Shown: positions 36,678 to 47,227, counted from the stretch's first letter. The stretch: 64,000 nucleotides of DNA from CBDBFG01 sp965204765 (GCA_965204765.1 CBDBFG010000004.1:62001-126000); one strand, 5' to 3'. Program-made: numbers and translations. The notes: generated by a model from the letters alone, not told the origin.

Positions 36678-39314
36678 TTAAACTTTAGCTAAAAACTCTA
36701 ATATTTTAGCACAGGCGCTATCCAGATATCTCCCGTCGGGACCACCAGTTTGTGCCATGTTAGTCCTACCGCCACCTCTTGCACCACCAATTAATGGCGA
36801 AGCAATATTGACCAAGTCTATCGCACTAATAATATTAGTCAAATCATCGCTAACAGATACAACTATCGAACCTTTACCATTTTTATTTAAACACAAAATT
36901 ATAACTCCAGAAGGAATTTGAGTGCGTAATTTATCAGCCAAAGAACGCATATCTTTTGGTTGATAACTATCAGTCAAATGTTTGGCCAATACCGCAACTT
37001 TACCGACAGTCTGTACACTACTACTATCCGGCTGGTCATCAACACATGAATTATCACGCAAAACAGCATTTTCCTTTAATAATTTTTTATTCTCGTCAAG
37101 CACAGACGATAGTTTGCTATTTAATGTATGATAATTTGTTTTTAATAATGCAGATAACTCTTCCATAGTGACCTGAAAGTTTCTTGAATAATGTACAGCT
37201 TCACAGCCAGTAACAGCCTCTATCCTTCTTATGCCAGAACCAACAGATGCTTCACTGATAATCTTAAAATATCCTATATCGCCGGTCCTATTTACATGAG
37301 TCCCACCACATAATTCTACTGAAAAAAACCCTTGATCGTTTTGTCCAATAGATACAACACGGACATTATCAGCATACTTTTCTCCAAACAGTGAAATAGC
37401 TCCCTTGCTCAAAGCTTGCTGCAAAGGCATTTCCTGTACCGACACTGCACTATTTTGAAAAATTATCTGGTTTACTTCGTTTTCGATGCTATCAATCTGT
37501 TGCCTAGAAATTGCTCTATTATAACTAAAATCAAAACGTAACTTTTTACCATTTACTAATGAGCCTTTTTGTACAACATTCGCTCCTAAAACATTGCGTA
37601 ACACAGAATGTAATAAGTGAGTAGCAGAGTGATTACTTTTTATCAGGTCACGATTATAAGTATCGATAATTAATTCAATCTCATCACCACATCGTATCTT
37701 TCCCTGTTCTACGGTTACTTTATGTGCAAATATTTCATTTGGTTTTTTGATACAATCAGTAACCCTCCCTACAAATGACTTAGACTTGATAGTACCGATA
37801 TCGCCTATTTGACCACCAGACTCCGCATAAAATGGCGTGTGCTCGGTCACTACCCACGCTTCTTTTCCTGTAAGCGATTGAACTATTGTATCATTTTCTA
37901 CTAATCCTACGACTTTAGTACAAATGCTATCCTCAACGTATCCAACAAAATCTGTTGGTTGTAATTGCTGTGCAAGGTCATACCAACATTTATCATCTTT
38001 CTTCTCGCCAGAACCAGACCATGAAGAACGCGCCATTTTTTTTTGCTGTGCCATCGCTATATCAAAACCTGCTGTATCAACCTGTTTACCATAACCACGC
38101 ATTACATCCTGAGTTAGATCCAATGGGAATCCGTACGTATCATATAGCTTGAAGGCAACTTCACCAGATAGCTTTTGATCAAGTGCAAGTTTTTCACTTT
38201 CTTCTGCAATTATTTTTAATCCTTTGCCTAAAGTTGCTTTAAATTTTTCCTCTTCCTGATATAGCGCGTCATAGATTAACGATTCAGCAGATTGTAATTC
38301 TGGATAATGCAACCCCATTTCAGCAATCAAACATGGTACTAATTTGCATAATAATGGCTCTTTTTGACCCAAAAGATAAGCATGTCTCATCGCTCTGCGC
38401 ATTATCCTGCGTAGCACATAACCCCTACCTTCATTCGAAGGTAACATACCATCCGCCACCAAAAAACCACTTGCTCGAAGGTGATCTGCTATTATTCTAT
38501 GAGAATTTATGTATTGCTCTTCCTTTTTCCCTGTCACATCTATTGAATACTTAATGATGTTTTGAAATAAATCTGTATCATAGTTATTGTGCACATTTTG
38601 TAACACAGCAAGCAATCTCTCTAACCCTGCGCCGGTATCTATAGAAGGATTAGGTAACTCTATTAAAGATCCATTTTTTACTCTTTCATATTGCATGAAA
38701 ACCAGATTCCATATCTCTACAAATCTATCCCCATCTTCATTAGCACTACCAGGAATACCTCCGCTAAGATTACTACCATGATCATAAAATATTTCTGAAC
38801 AAGAGCCACAGGGGCCCGTTTCTCCCATTGCCCAAAAATTATCATCCGTTGCAATTCTTATTATTCTACTTTCTGGTAAACCAGATATTTTTTTCCATAA
38901 ACCAAATGCCTCTTCATCCGTATAATAAACAGTTACCAATAATTTACTTTGTTCTAATTGCAAAACTTTAGTGACCATTTCCCAAGAAAACTGTATAGCT
39001 TCCGCCTTGAAATAATCGCCAAAGGAAAAATTACCCAACATTTCAAAAAAAGTATGGTGCCTGGCTGTATAACCAACATTTTCTAAATCGTTATGCTTAC
39101 CACCTGCTCGAAGACATTTCTGACTACTGACAGCTCTAGGATAACTAGGCTTTTGCAAACCAGTAAATACATCTTTGAACGGCACCATGCCAGCCGCCGT
39201 AAACATCAACGAAGGATCATGCCTTGGAACCAAAGGGCTAGAGGGAATGACTTTGTGATCATTTTGTGCGAAAAAACTTAAAAACGTCTCACGTAATGTG
39301 TTAGAAGACCACAT
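36678..39314 (-). CDS. alaS: Alanine-tRNA ligase
   Basis: Charges tRNA-Ala and edits mischarged Ser or Gly. The 878-residue protein contains the class II core (ARHHTFFEMLGNFSFGDYFK, GLERLLAVLQ), the editing-domain zinc ligands (HSATHLLHSVL and CGGTHVNRTG) and a C-terminal DHHA1 region with GGGRTNMAQTGG. Full length and intact. It stands alone on the minus strand. A possible hairpin lies 72-107 bases upstream. Confidence 0.97.
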   Translation of the reverse strand: MWSSNTLRETFLSFFAQNDHKVIPSSPLVPRHDPSLMFTAAGMVPFKDVFTGLQKPSYPRAVSSQKCLRAGGKHNDLENVGYTARHHTFFEMLGNFSFGDYFKAEAIQFSWEMVTKVLQLEQSKLLVTVYYTDEEAFGLWKKISGLPESRIIRIATDDNFWAMGETGPCGSCSEIFYDHGSNLSGGIPGSANEDGDRFVEIWNLVFMQYERVKNGSLIELPNPSIDTGAGLERLLAVLQNVHNNYDTDLFQNIIKYSIDVTGKKEEQYINSHRIIADHLRASGFLVADGMLPSNEGRGYVLRRIMRRAMRHAYLLGQKEPLLCKLVPCLIAEMGLHYPELQSAESLIYDALYQEEEKFKATLGKGLKIIAEESEKLALDQKLSGEVAFKLYDTYGFPLDLTQDVMRGYGKQVDTAGFDIAMAQQKKMARSSWSGSGEKKDDKCWYDLAQQLQPTDFVGYVEDSICTKVVGLVENDTIVQSLTGKEAWVVTEHTPFYAESGGQIGDIGTIKSKSFVGRVTDCIKKPNEIFAHKVTVEQGKIRCGDEIELIIDTYNRDLIKSNHSATHLLHSVLRNVLGANVVQKGSLVNGKKLRFDFSYNRAISRQQIDSIENEVNQIIFQNSAVSVQEMPLQQALSKGAISLFGEKYADNVRVVSIGQNDQGFFSVELCGGTHVNRTGDIGYFKIISEASVGSGIRRIEAVTGCEAVHYSRNFQVTMEELSALLKTNYHTLNSKLSSVLDENKKLLKENAVLRDNSCVDDQPDSSSVQTVGKVAVLAKHLTDSYQPKDMRSLADKLRTQIPSGVIILCLNKNGKGSIVVSVSDDLTNIISAIDLVNIASPLIGGARGGGRTNMAQTGGPDGRYLDSACAKILEFLAKV

Positions 39315-39385
39315 AATTTATGCCTGATATTGTTTATCAAAATATAAAAACAATCGTAAGAATTGTCAACTTATACCAAGACTAT

Positions 39386-39421
39386 GTGTTGCAAAACCGA
39401 AAACCATCTCTGTTTTGCAAC
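39386..39421 (-). other. Perfect 11-bp inverted repeat upstream of alaS
   Basis: TGTTGCAAAAC and GTTTTGCAACA face each other across a 14-base loop. No T-run follows on either strand, so it is not a standard terminator. Position suggests a hairpin in the alaS leader or a binding site for a dimeric regulator. Function unknown. Confidence 0.5.
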
Positions 39422-39561
39422 AGCTCCTTACATTCAACCACAATCTAATAATATGTTGTCCCCCACATCGTTTACGACCAATAGTTAAATTAATGCAACC
39501 AAACATAAAAAACATATTCTACTTTTTTTGCAGGACAAAAAAAATACCTTAACAGTTATGT

Positions 39562-39665
39562 TATAGTGTTTTAACTTTGAATTAATACGAATTTTGAGGA
39601 ACGAAATGTATATATAATACATAAGTGACGATTCAATGAAGAGAAAACAAAGTGAAATTGCTATA
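39562..39665. mobile_element. MITE-like intergenic repeat, copy 2
   Basis: A 104-bp sequence aligned end to end with 29531-29635 with scattered substitutions. It begins TATAGTGTTTTAACTTTG; the reverse complement of its end is TATAGCAATTTCACTTTG, giving an 18-bp terminal inverted repeat with 14 matches. It is in the same orientation as copy 1 and is also intergenic. Non-autonomous: no transposase in the window. Confidence 0.7.
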
Positions 39666-39805
39666 ATTAAAAATTTTATACAGATAATATCATAACAAAG
39701 ACACATCTATGATATTGGCAATAACACACACGCAATAAGCATGGAAAAAGAAAACAACACAATAAACTATTGCAAGATATACTGATAATCTAATTGTTTC
39801 GTCTA

Positions 39806-42800
39806 TTATTTGTTAGAGTGTTTGGAACTAATTAAGGTATAAACCGCAGGCAATACAAACAACGTAAAGATAGTGCCTATAAACATACCGCCCACAATTA
39901 CAAGGCCTATTGGTCTTCTATTTTCCATACCGGCACCAGTAGCGAATGCTAATGGCAACGCCCCTAATATCATCGCAAATGTCGTCATTAGTATAGGTCG
40001 CAACCTTAATCTCGAAGCCTTAATGACCGCATCAACCCTATTCAGCCCTTCCAATTTTAATTTATTAGCAAAATCAACTATCAAAATTCCGTGTTTAGTG
40101 ATTAAGCCGATTAAGGTAATAAACCCTATCTGACTATACAAATTAATGGTTTGCCCGAAGATTTTTAAGAATATTGCTCCTCCTGCTAAGGATAGGGGTA
40201 CACTTAATAAAATTATCCATGGATCTCTCCAACTTTCATATTGGGCTGCTAATACTAAAAATATAAACACCAAAGCAAGACCAAAAATCTCTAGTATATT
40301 TTTATTTTCCTCTATAACTTTTCTACTTTCACCAGACAAGTTAACCTGTGTCGAGCTATCACCGATTTCCTTTTCAACCAACGGTATCGCCTGGCGTACC
40401 ACATCACCCAAACCATAACCTTGTTTTACTCTCCCAAATATTTGTACCGCCCTAAATGCATCAATATGTGGTATTTCAACCGGGGATAAGTTCTTTTCAA
40501 TTTTAATAACCTCTGATAAGGATACTAGGCTTTCTTTTTTACCCTTCTTACCTTGATCTGTTAAACCTTTTACAAAAATATCTGCTAATTTTTCAATAGA
40601 ACGCTGCGCATCATCATCAAGCTGCACCATAACCCCAAATAGCTTATTGTCCTTCTTAAATTTACTAACAGGCTTACCCCCTACTAACGTAGATAAAGTA
40701 TTAGCTATCTGATCTACCTCTATCCCAAATATCGCAGCCTTTTCTCGATCAATGGTGATAATATATTCCTGTGCATCTGCCGAGATTCCTTGTTGCAAAG
40801 ATTTAGGCTCAAACCAACCTGTTTTGCGTAATACTCTCATAGCCTTATATACTTTTGCTTTTAATTCCTTAAAGCTCTTGGTAGAGGAAACAACCAATTG
40901 AAAACTTGTCTGATCATTTTTCCCAGCTTTACCAAAACCAGATGATTTAGGATATGCATAAACATCCAGACCCACAATATCGTATAACCTTTTAGATAGG
41001 CTATCAGCCACTTCTTTAGTAGATCTTTGGCGTTGCTCCCACGGAACTAACACACTGGAAATAGAGGAATCACCCAATGAACTAATCAAGGTAAGACGCT
41101 TAGCTATTTCGGGCACTCCTTTCAGTACCTCTTCTGCTTCTCTTGTATATTTTTCTATAAAGTCTAAATTAGCATTATTAGTATAAGGCATCAGCCTTGT
41201 AACCATCCTACCTTGGTCTTCCTTAGGCATAAACTCAGAATTAGTATTCATTGTCACTATATAACCAATTCCAGCAAATAATATCCCGATAACCAACAGC
41301 AAATAACTACCATTTATTGTTAGTTTATCTTTTAATTGCAACCTAGTATTTAAACACTTAGTTAAAATATAACTGTATCCATTATCTAAATTATTTAGCA
41401 CACTTTCTATCTGGTTATCTAAGAGCAATAATTTCCTCATAAAGATATTATTAGACTTTTTCTTTACTGTGTTATGTTCATGCAATAAACGGCTGCACAT
41501 CATTGGTGTTAAGGTCAATGCCACAAACCCTGAAATAATCACACTACCAGCCAAAGTAAGGGCAAATTCTGTAAACATCTTACCCGTTAACCCGGGTGAT
41601 AAAGCAATAGGAGCATATACAGCAGCCAACGTAATGGTCATCGCTATTACTGCAAAACTTATTTCTTTTGCCCCTTTAAAAGAAGCTTGCATAGGTTTCA
41701 TACCCTCTTCTATGTATCGATAAATATTCTCTAACATAACGATTGCATCATCAACAACCATACCAATTGCTAACACGATAGCCAGCAAAGTAAGAATATT
41801 GATACTAAAACCTAATAAATGCATCAGAAAAAATGTACCAATGATTGAAACCGGAATGGTGACAGCCGGAATACTGACCGCCCTCATAGAACGCAAAAAT
41901 AGCAGAATTACTATTATCACCAGTAAAGTTGCCTCAAAAACCGTTCTATAAACCTCATTAATAGACTTATCAATAAAAACAGTTTGATCATTTGCTATTT
42001 CTAACTTCATACCAGCGGGTAAAGATCTTTGCAAAAAAGGCATAATCTTCTGTAATTCTTTAGCCACCGTCAACGGGTTCGCCGTAGATTGTTTAGTAAT
42101 TGCAATTGCAATTGCCTTATTATCGTTAAAACGCACCAGAGATTTGTTATCTTGCATATCCAACTGGGCCTTACCGACATCTTTTAACTTTATTAAGGAA
42201 CCATTTTTATTACTAAGTATAATATTGTTAAAATCTTCTTCCGATATCAGTGGAGCTTTGGTAGTAACCAAAATTTCTTCTGTTTTTGTCTTAATGCTAC
42301 CAGCAGGTTTTTCTATATTCTGTTTTTTTATTGCAGAGACGATATCCTCGGGAGAAACCTTAAAATTAGCCATTTTCACCGAATCCAACAATATCCTCAT
42401 CTCATATTCACCGCCACCCCAAATATCTATGCTGGATACTCCCTTTAATACTTCTAATTTACTCTGTAAAAAACGATAAGCATAATCTGCTATCTCAATG
42501 ATCTCGTGCCTATCACTGTACAACGCCAAATTAATAATCGGTAAAGCATCAGCATCTGATTTACGAATAACAGGATCTGTCGCGTCCTGTGGAAGCTTGT
42601 TGCGATACCTGCTGATTTTATCCCTAATATCATTAACCGCACTATCTATGGAACGATTGATATTAAATTGTAAACTAATACTACTTTCACCAGCAGTACT
42701 TCTGGAAGTCATACTATACAAACCCTCTATACCAGAAAAAGAGTCCTCTAACATTTTTGTAACCTGAGATTCTATTATCTGTGGACTTGCACCCTCAACA

Positions 42801-42949
42801 TTAGTTTTCACACTAACAGTAGGATAAGCAATCTTGGGATATTGTCTTACCTGCAATTGCTTAAAAGATACATAACCCAAAACCACTATTATAATAGATA
42901 AAACCGTAGATAATACAGATCTCTTAATACAAATATCAGTTATATTCAT
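39806..42949 (-). CDS. RND-family efflux permease (HAE1, AcrB-like)
   Basis: Proton-driven inner-membrane pump for hydrophobic compounds. 1047 residues with the two-fold RND layout: membrane segment 1 (VLSTVLSIIIVVLGYVSF), a large periplasmic loop, segments 2-6 with the proton-relay pair in LAIGMVVDDAIVMLENI, a second loop, and a C-terminal set of helices. The DD pair shows it is probably active. ATG 42949 is preferred to the TTG at 42961. It follows the membrane-fusion gene by 15 bases. No outer-membrane channel gene is adjacent; the TolC-type protein at 11514 could be shared. Confidence 0.93.
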   Translation of the reverse strand: MNITDICIKRSVLSTVLSIIIVVLGYVSFKQLQVRQYPKIAYPTVSVKTNVEGASPQIIESQVTKMLEDSFSGIEGLYSMTSRSTAGESSISLQFNINRSIDSAVNDIRDKISRYRNKLPQDATDPVIRKSDADALPIINLALYSDRHEIIEIADYAYRFLQSKLEVLKGVSSIDIWGGGEYEMRILLDSVKMANFKVSPEDIVSAIKKQNIEKPAGSIKTKTEEILVTTKAPLISEEDFNNIILSNKNGSLIKLKDVGKAQLDMQDNKSLVRFNDNKAIAIAITKQSTANPLTVAKELQKIMPFLQRSLPAGMKLEIANDQTVFIDKSINEVYRTVFEATLLVIIVILLFLRSMRAVSIPAVTIPVSIIGTFFLMHLLGFSINILTLLAIVLAIGMVVDDAIVMLENIYRYIEEGMKPMQASFKGAKEISFAVIAMTITLAAVYAPIALSPGLTGKMFTEFALTLAGSVIISGFVALTLTPMMCSRLLHEHNTVKKKSNNIFMRKLLLLDNQIESVLNNLDNGYSYILTKCLNTRLQLKDKLTINGSYLLLVIGILFAGIGYIVTMNTNSEFMPKEDQGRMVTRLMPYTNNANLDFIEKYTREAEEVLKGVPEIAKRLTLISSLGDSSISSVLVPWEQRQRSTKEVADSLSKRLYDIVGLDVYAYPKSSGFGKAGKNDQTSFQLVVSSTKSFKELKAKVYKAMRVLRKTGWFEPKSLQQGISADAQEYIITIDREKAAIFGIEVDQIANTLSTLVGGKPVSKFKKDNKLFGVMVQLDDDAQRSIEKLADIFVKGLTDQGKKGKKESLVSLSEVIKIEKNLSPVEIPHIDAFRAVQIFGRVKQGYGLGDVVRQAIPLVEKEIGDSSTQVNLSGESRKVIEENKNILEIFGLALVFIFLVLAAQYESWRDPWIILLSVPLSLAGGAIFLKIFGQTINLYSQIGFITLIGLITKHGILIVDFANKLKLEGLNRVDAVIKASRLRLRPILMTTFAMILGALPLAFATGAGMENRRPIGLVIVGGMFIGTIFTLFVLPAVYTLISSKHSNK

Positions 42950-42964
42950 GCAACATCTCAAACA

Positions 42965-44194
42965 TTATTTGTTATTTTTTCCCTTACCACCATCATGTGA
43001 CAAGGGCTGATGAGAAGCAGTCTTCTCACTATTTTTAGATGATTCATCAGACTGTTTTTGCCCGTCAGGTTTTGCCTCTTCCAGGCCTATACTCTCTTTA
43101 TCAAACCGTACTATCACGCCGTCAGAGACTTTCTGATATCCTACAGTTATAATAATATCATCTTCCTTTAAACCTCTTATTATCTCGATATTATCACCCT
43201 CTTTTAGCCCCGTCGTGACCGACACTCTGAATGATATATACACCCCTGGTTTATTAGGATACTCTATTACTTTCCACACATACGATTGATCACCAGAAAT
43301 CACGACAGACTCTTCGGGCACTATCATAGTATTATCTTGCGAACCAGCGGTTAGTACCACCCGAACAAACATTCCTGGTTTCAGTAGACGATCAGCATTA
43401 TTTACCGTTGCCCTAATAGCAATAGTTTGTGCACCAGGATCAATAGCAGCATCTATGGCATCTATAGTACCTGTAAATTTCTTTACTTGATATTCTGGAA
43501 CTTTTAACACTATATTTTGGCCGATACTAATATATTTCAGTAATTTAGCAGGAATCTTAAAATCCACCTTAATCGGGTCTATATCAGTTATAGTAATTAA
43601 TTCCACATCAGGCATAACCAAAGCACCTTTGCTAATATTATGCAAACTTACCACTCCTTCGTACGGAGCGATAATGTTGGTATCTTCTAAATCTTTTTGT
43701 GCTTTTTCAAATTGAGCCTGAGACTTTAAAAAACTAGCTTCAGCTTCTTCAAGAGTTTTGGTAGCACTAAACTTTTTCTCACTTAATTTTTTAATACGTT
43801 CATACTGTGCTTCATATACGGACAAAGAGGCTTTGGCTTCTTTAAGTTGAGACTTAAAAGGTCTGTCATTTATTTTGAACAGCTTTTGTCCCTTTTCTAC
43901 TGCTTCCCCTCCGTTTACAAACACCTTAGAAATAAGGCCTCTAATTTGTGATCTAATTGTTACTGTGTTACTGGCTGCTAAACTTCCTACCACGGTAATG
44001 TTGCGGGTTAACGATCCTTTTCTTACTCGATCAACCTCTACCTTGGCACTATCATACAGACCTTTTTTATTATCATTTGAGCTACTAAAATACCAAAATG
44101 ATAACAAAGTAAGTAATAAGATTACCGAACCAGCCAGGAAATAAGTCTTTTTTTCGTAATTCATTGACAACACATATTTTTTTCTTGATGCCAT
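42965..44194 (-). CDS. RND efflux periplasmic adaptor (AcrA/MdtA-like)
   Basis: Couples the RND permease to an outer-membrane channel. The 409-residue protein has an N-terminal membrane anchor (YFLAGSVILLLTLLSFWYF), the lipoyl half-motifs TIRSQIRGLISKVFVNGGEA and DTNIIAPYEGVVSLHNISKG, a hairpin between them and a beta-barrel domain. The C-terminal 40 residues are polar and rich in Ser, Lys and Asp. First gene of the two-gene pump operon and divergent from the glycosyltransferase cluster. Confidence 0.93.
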   Translation of the reverse strand: MASRKKYVLSMNYEKKTYFLAGSVILLLTLLSFWYFSSSNDNKKGLYDSAKVEVDRVRKGSLTRNITVVGSLAASNTVTIRSQIRGLISKVFVNGGEAVEKGQKLFKINDRPFKSQLKEAKASLSVYEAQYERIKKLSEKKFSATKTLEEAEASFLKSQAQFEKAQKDLEDTNIIAPYEGVVSLHNISKGALVMPDVELITITDIDPIKVDFKIPAKLLKYISIGQNIVLKVPEYQVKKFTGTIDAIDAAIDPGAQTIAIRATVNNADRLLKPGMFVRVVLTAGSQDNTMIVPEESVVISGDQSYVWKVIEYPNKPGVYISFRVSVTTGLKEGDNIEIIRGLKEDDIIITVGYQKVSDGVIVRFDKESIGLEEAKPDGQKQSDESSKNSEKTASHQPLSHDGGKGKNNK

Positions 44195-44257
44195 GCTAAA
44201 ATAACCATGTTAATAATAAGTTAAAATAATGTAAAATGTAACTTTAGCAACAAATAA

Positions 44258-45427
44258 ATGCATACAAACAAACACAGAATAACAATATTGCAAGTTTTAC
44301 CAGCCTTAGAAACAGGTGGAGTAGAAAGGGGTACCATCGATCTGGCTATCTTCCTTAAACAAAAAGGGCATAGCCCTATAGTCGCATCACGTGGGGGATC
44401 AATGGTGAAGAAACTCAAGGATAACGACATACAACACCTATCTCTTAAACTAAATAGCAAAAATCCTATCACTATACTATTAAATGTAATCAAACTGGCA
44501 CTCTTGATCAAGCAATACAAAGTTGACATCTTACATGCTCGCTCTAGAGCACCAGCATGGAGTGCGCTACTAGCCGCGAAATTAACCAATATTCCCCTGA
44601 TAACCACCTTTCACGGAACATACAACTTTAACAATCCGATCAAAAAGTTCTATAACTCTGTTATGGTCAAAGGGTACAGAGTAATAGCCACTTCGGAATT
44701 TATCCTGGAACATATACTTAACAACTACAGCAGTTATGTAAACAAAGAACAAATTTTGCTAATCAATAGAGGTGTCAATATCGAGGAATTTAATCCTCAA
44801 ACCTACCTAGAGAATAAGATAGCCCCCATAAGAAAAAAATGGGGAATTGCTCAGAAGAAAAAAATTATTCTAATGCCTGGTAGAATCACACATTGGAAAG
44901 GACAACATACCGCCATAGAAGCTATGCAAAAATTAAGTCTTACGCACAAAAACTTTATCTTAGTCATTTTGGGCGCAGACCAAGGCAGAACGAAGTACTC
45001 AAATCAGTTGAAAAAATATATTACACAAAATAATTTGCAAGAGTATGTTATTATTAAGGATAAAATGGATGATATCCAATCGGCATATTACAATAGTTTT
45101 GCTGTAATACATGCCTCTATAGAACCAGAAGCTTTTGGCCGAATAATAATCGAAGCACAAGCCATGCATACCCCTGTAATCGCATCAAATATTGGCGCAC
45201 CAGCAAAAATAATACAACATAACCAAACCGGATTACTACATCATGCTGGCGACGCGAATGATTTATGCCAACAAATTATAAATCTAATAAATATGTCTGA
45301 ACAAAATAGAGAAAAAATTACACGCAATGGTTTTAAAAATGTGTTAAAATCCTATAATCATGAAAAAATGTTGCAACACAACATAGAACTTTATACGCAG
45401 GTCTTAAATATATGGAAAATATCTTAA
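44258..45427 (+). CDS. GT4-family glycosyltransferase
   Basis: Predicted sugar transferase for a lipopolysaccharide or similar surface glycan. 389 residues with a GT-B fold: N-terminal LPALETGGVERGTIDLAIFL (typical of GT4 enzymes), HARSRAPAWSALLAA, and the C-terminal donor site MPGRITHWKGQHTAIEAM and ASIEPEAFGRIIIEAQAM with the EPEAFG...E pattern. Sugar and acceptor cannot be named. It overlaps the following GT9 gene by 16 bp. The pair suggests one polysaccharide assembly step. Confidence 0.88.
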   Translation: MHTNKHRITILQVLPALETGGVERGTIDLAIFLKQKGHSPIVASRGGSMVKKLKDNDIQHLSLKLNSKNPITILLNVIKLALLIKQYKVDILHARSRAPAWSALLAAKLTNIPLITTFHGTYNFNNPIKKFYNSVMVKGYRVIATSEFILEHILNNYSSYVNKEQILLINRGVNIEEFNPQTYLENKIAPIRKKWGIAQKKKIILMPGRITHWKGQHTAIEAMQKLSLTHKNFILVILGADQGRTKYSNQLKKYITQNNLQEYVIIKDKMDDIQSAYYNSFAVIHASIEPEAFGRIIIEAQAMHTPVIASNIGAPAKIIQHNQTGLLHHAGDANDLCQQIINLINMSEQNREKITRNGFKNVLKSYNHEKMLQHNIELYTQVLNIWKIS

Positions 45428-46335
45428 TAATCAAACATGGATCATTCGGAGATATAATTAAAGCAACCGGTGCCTTTAAAGCAATAAAAAATCATCATAA
45501 GAATGATAATATTACTTTACTGACTACTACCCCATTTAAAACTTTTTGCAAAAAAATGGGCTTTTTTAATGATATCATGGTAGATCCAAGAGCAAAAAAT
45601 CCCCTAAATTATTTGAATATTATTCACCAAATAAAGGACAGAAATTTTGATATAGTGTATGACTTGCAATGCTCCAACAGAACCAACCTATACTTCAAGC
45701 TGTTAAATCTATTGCATAAAACAAATTGGGCCGGCACTACACCAGGTTGTAAATTTCATATTTCTAAATTTGATAAAAAAAATATGCACCCATATAAATT
45801 TTTTGCGGCCCACCTTGCTAATGCTGGACTCAACATAAAAACTGACATGTTAGGACCAGACTTGTCATGGTTACAAGAAGAAACTAATATCAAGCTACCC
45901 AACAAATTTGTATTGATGATTCCTGGAAGCTCGGAAAAAAATTGTGGTAAAAGGTGGCCGGCAGATTTTTATGGCGAAATTGCCAAAAGGCTTGACAGTT
46001 TTGATATATCATCTGTTGTCATTGGCGGAGAAAATGAAAAACATCTTGCTAAATCGATATACAGAGTTTGCCCTAAAATTATTAATATTACGGGACAAAC
46101 GAAACTAGATGAAATACTAAATATTGCACGAAAATCAGTATTGGTTATTGGCAATGATACTGGTCCCACTTTTTTAGCCAGCGCATCTAACAGGCCAGTT
46201 ATTATACCGTGGTCATCTCATTCAAAAGCATTGCTACATGCACCTTTAGGGGACAGTATAAAATGGATAGAGGAACCATACCTAAGTAATTTAAACCCAG
46301 ATAGAATATGGCAAGAAATGCAGCCCTATTTATAG
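45412..46335 (+). CDS. GT9-family glycosyltransferase (heptosyltransferase-like)
   Basis: 307 residues. The opening ILIIKHGSFGDIIKATGAFKA is the GT9/heptosyltransferase signature, and the C-terminal half has MIPGSSEKNCGKRWPADFY and LVIGNDTGPTFLASASNRPV, the donor-binding loop. Heptosyltransferases add heptose to the lipid A-Kdo core. Whether this organism makes heptose cannot be seen here, so another sugar is possible. It overlaps the upstream GT4 gene by 16 bp, indicating coupling. Confidence 0.88.
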   Translation: MENILIIKHGSFGDIIKATGAFKAIKNHHKNDNITLLTTTPFKTFCKKMGFFNDIMVDPRAKNPLNYLNIIHQIKDRNFDIVYDLQCSNRTNLYFKLLNLLHKTNWAGTTPGCKFHISKFDKKNMHPYKFFAAHLANAGLNIKTDMLGPDLSWLQEETNIKLPNKFVLMIPGSSEKNCGKRWPADFYGEIAKRLDSFDISSVVIGGENEKHLAKSIYRVCPKIINITGQTKLDEILNIARKSVLVIGNDTGPTFLASASNRPVIIPWSSHSKALLHAPLGDSIKWIEEPYLSNLNPDRIWQEMQPYL

Positions 46336-46400
46336 CCATTCTTACATTCTTCTAAGTTGTAATTATTACAAATTGAACAATAAACTACTTAAACAATCAA

Positions 46401-47171
46401 ATGAGCAATCTAAAATTCTCATATAGCACTTTAAGAATACGCAAGCACAAGACCAAAAAACACTTTCATCACGTAGACTATCTTGCGAAAATTATGGAAA
46501 AAACTTTATACCAAAGACTACTGAATCTAGGAAGTATCAAAAACAATTCTCATATTCTTCTAATTGGTTGCCCATCTTTGCATATGCATAATCAACTGCA
46601 ATCATATCAGACATTACACTTTACCCATTATGATCCGCTGACAGACGATGATTTTAATAATGCAATTTTACCATCAGCCAAACAGAAATTTGACATAATT
46701 ATAGATAGTTTTATTTTCCATTGGATAAACGATCCTATAAAATATCTGCACAGCCTGCAAGAAAAACTGAATAAAGGTGGGTGTTATTTGTTAAATTTTT
46801 TAGGAGGCAAAACTTTACAAGAATTGCGTAACACTATGCTGCAACTAGATATGGATATCTTTCACGGTGGATTACAAAGAATATCCCCCATGATCAAAGC
46901 CGAATCAACCGCAAAATTACTACAAACGTGCCAATTTAAAGATACTGTAATTGATCAAGAAGAAATAAAAGTAGAATATAAAAACGTGATGCAATTAATC
47001 AACGACCTAAGAAATATGGGAGAAAGTAATTGCTTAAGCACCTATCAATATAAATTTCATAAACAATATGTGACTAAACTTGAGAAGATGTACAAAAATA
47101 ATTTTTATAATTGTCTAACACACCACGTATATGCAACTTTTAACATTATCAATGCAATAGGGTGGAAATAA
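46401..47171 (+). CDS. SAM-dependent methyltransferase, NDUFAF5/BioC-like
   Basis: 256 residues resembling alphaproteobacterial relatives of NDUFAF5, an assembly factor that modifies complex I in mitochondria. It has the family pattern QLINDLRNMGESNCLS near residue 200 and the class I fold post-motif FDIIIDSFIFHWINDPIKYL and LNKGGCYLLNFLGG. Motif I, ILLIGCPSLHMHNQL, lacks the standard D-x-G-x-G glycine pattern. Substrate is therefore uncertain. It follows the GT9 gene by 65 bp. Confidence 0.75.
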   Translation: MSNLKFSYSTLRIRKHKTKKHFHHVDYLAKIMEKTLYQRLLNLGSIKNNSHILLIGCPSLHMHNQLQSYQTLHFTHYDPLTDDDFNNAILPSAKQKFDIIIDSFIFHWINDPIKYLHSLQEKLNKGGCYLLNFLGGKTLQELRNTMLQLDMDIFHGGLQRISPMIKAESTAKLLQTCQFKDTVIDQEEIKVEYKNVMQLINDLRNMGESNCLSTYQYKFHKQYVTKLEKMYKNNFYNCLTHHVYATFNIINAIGWK

Positions 47172-47227
47172 CGTATTGTACTTTTGATATTCATTTGCTA
47201 GCTTTTAGTATTATCAGAGTAGCGTTG

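Larger units (their letters stand above)
39315..39805. other. Intergenic region between the alaS start and the RND permease stop
   Basis: About 490 bp without a credible gene. It holds the inverted repeat at 39386-39421 and the second MITE-like copy at 39562-39665. A 73-codon open frame on the minus strand spans the repeat and looks spurious. Confidence 0.6.

Noticed and set aside
39485..39706. A 73-codon minus-strand ORF upstream of alaS
   Set aside because: It spans the MITE-like repeat, has no ribosome site or recognised family and is low in coding character.
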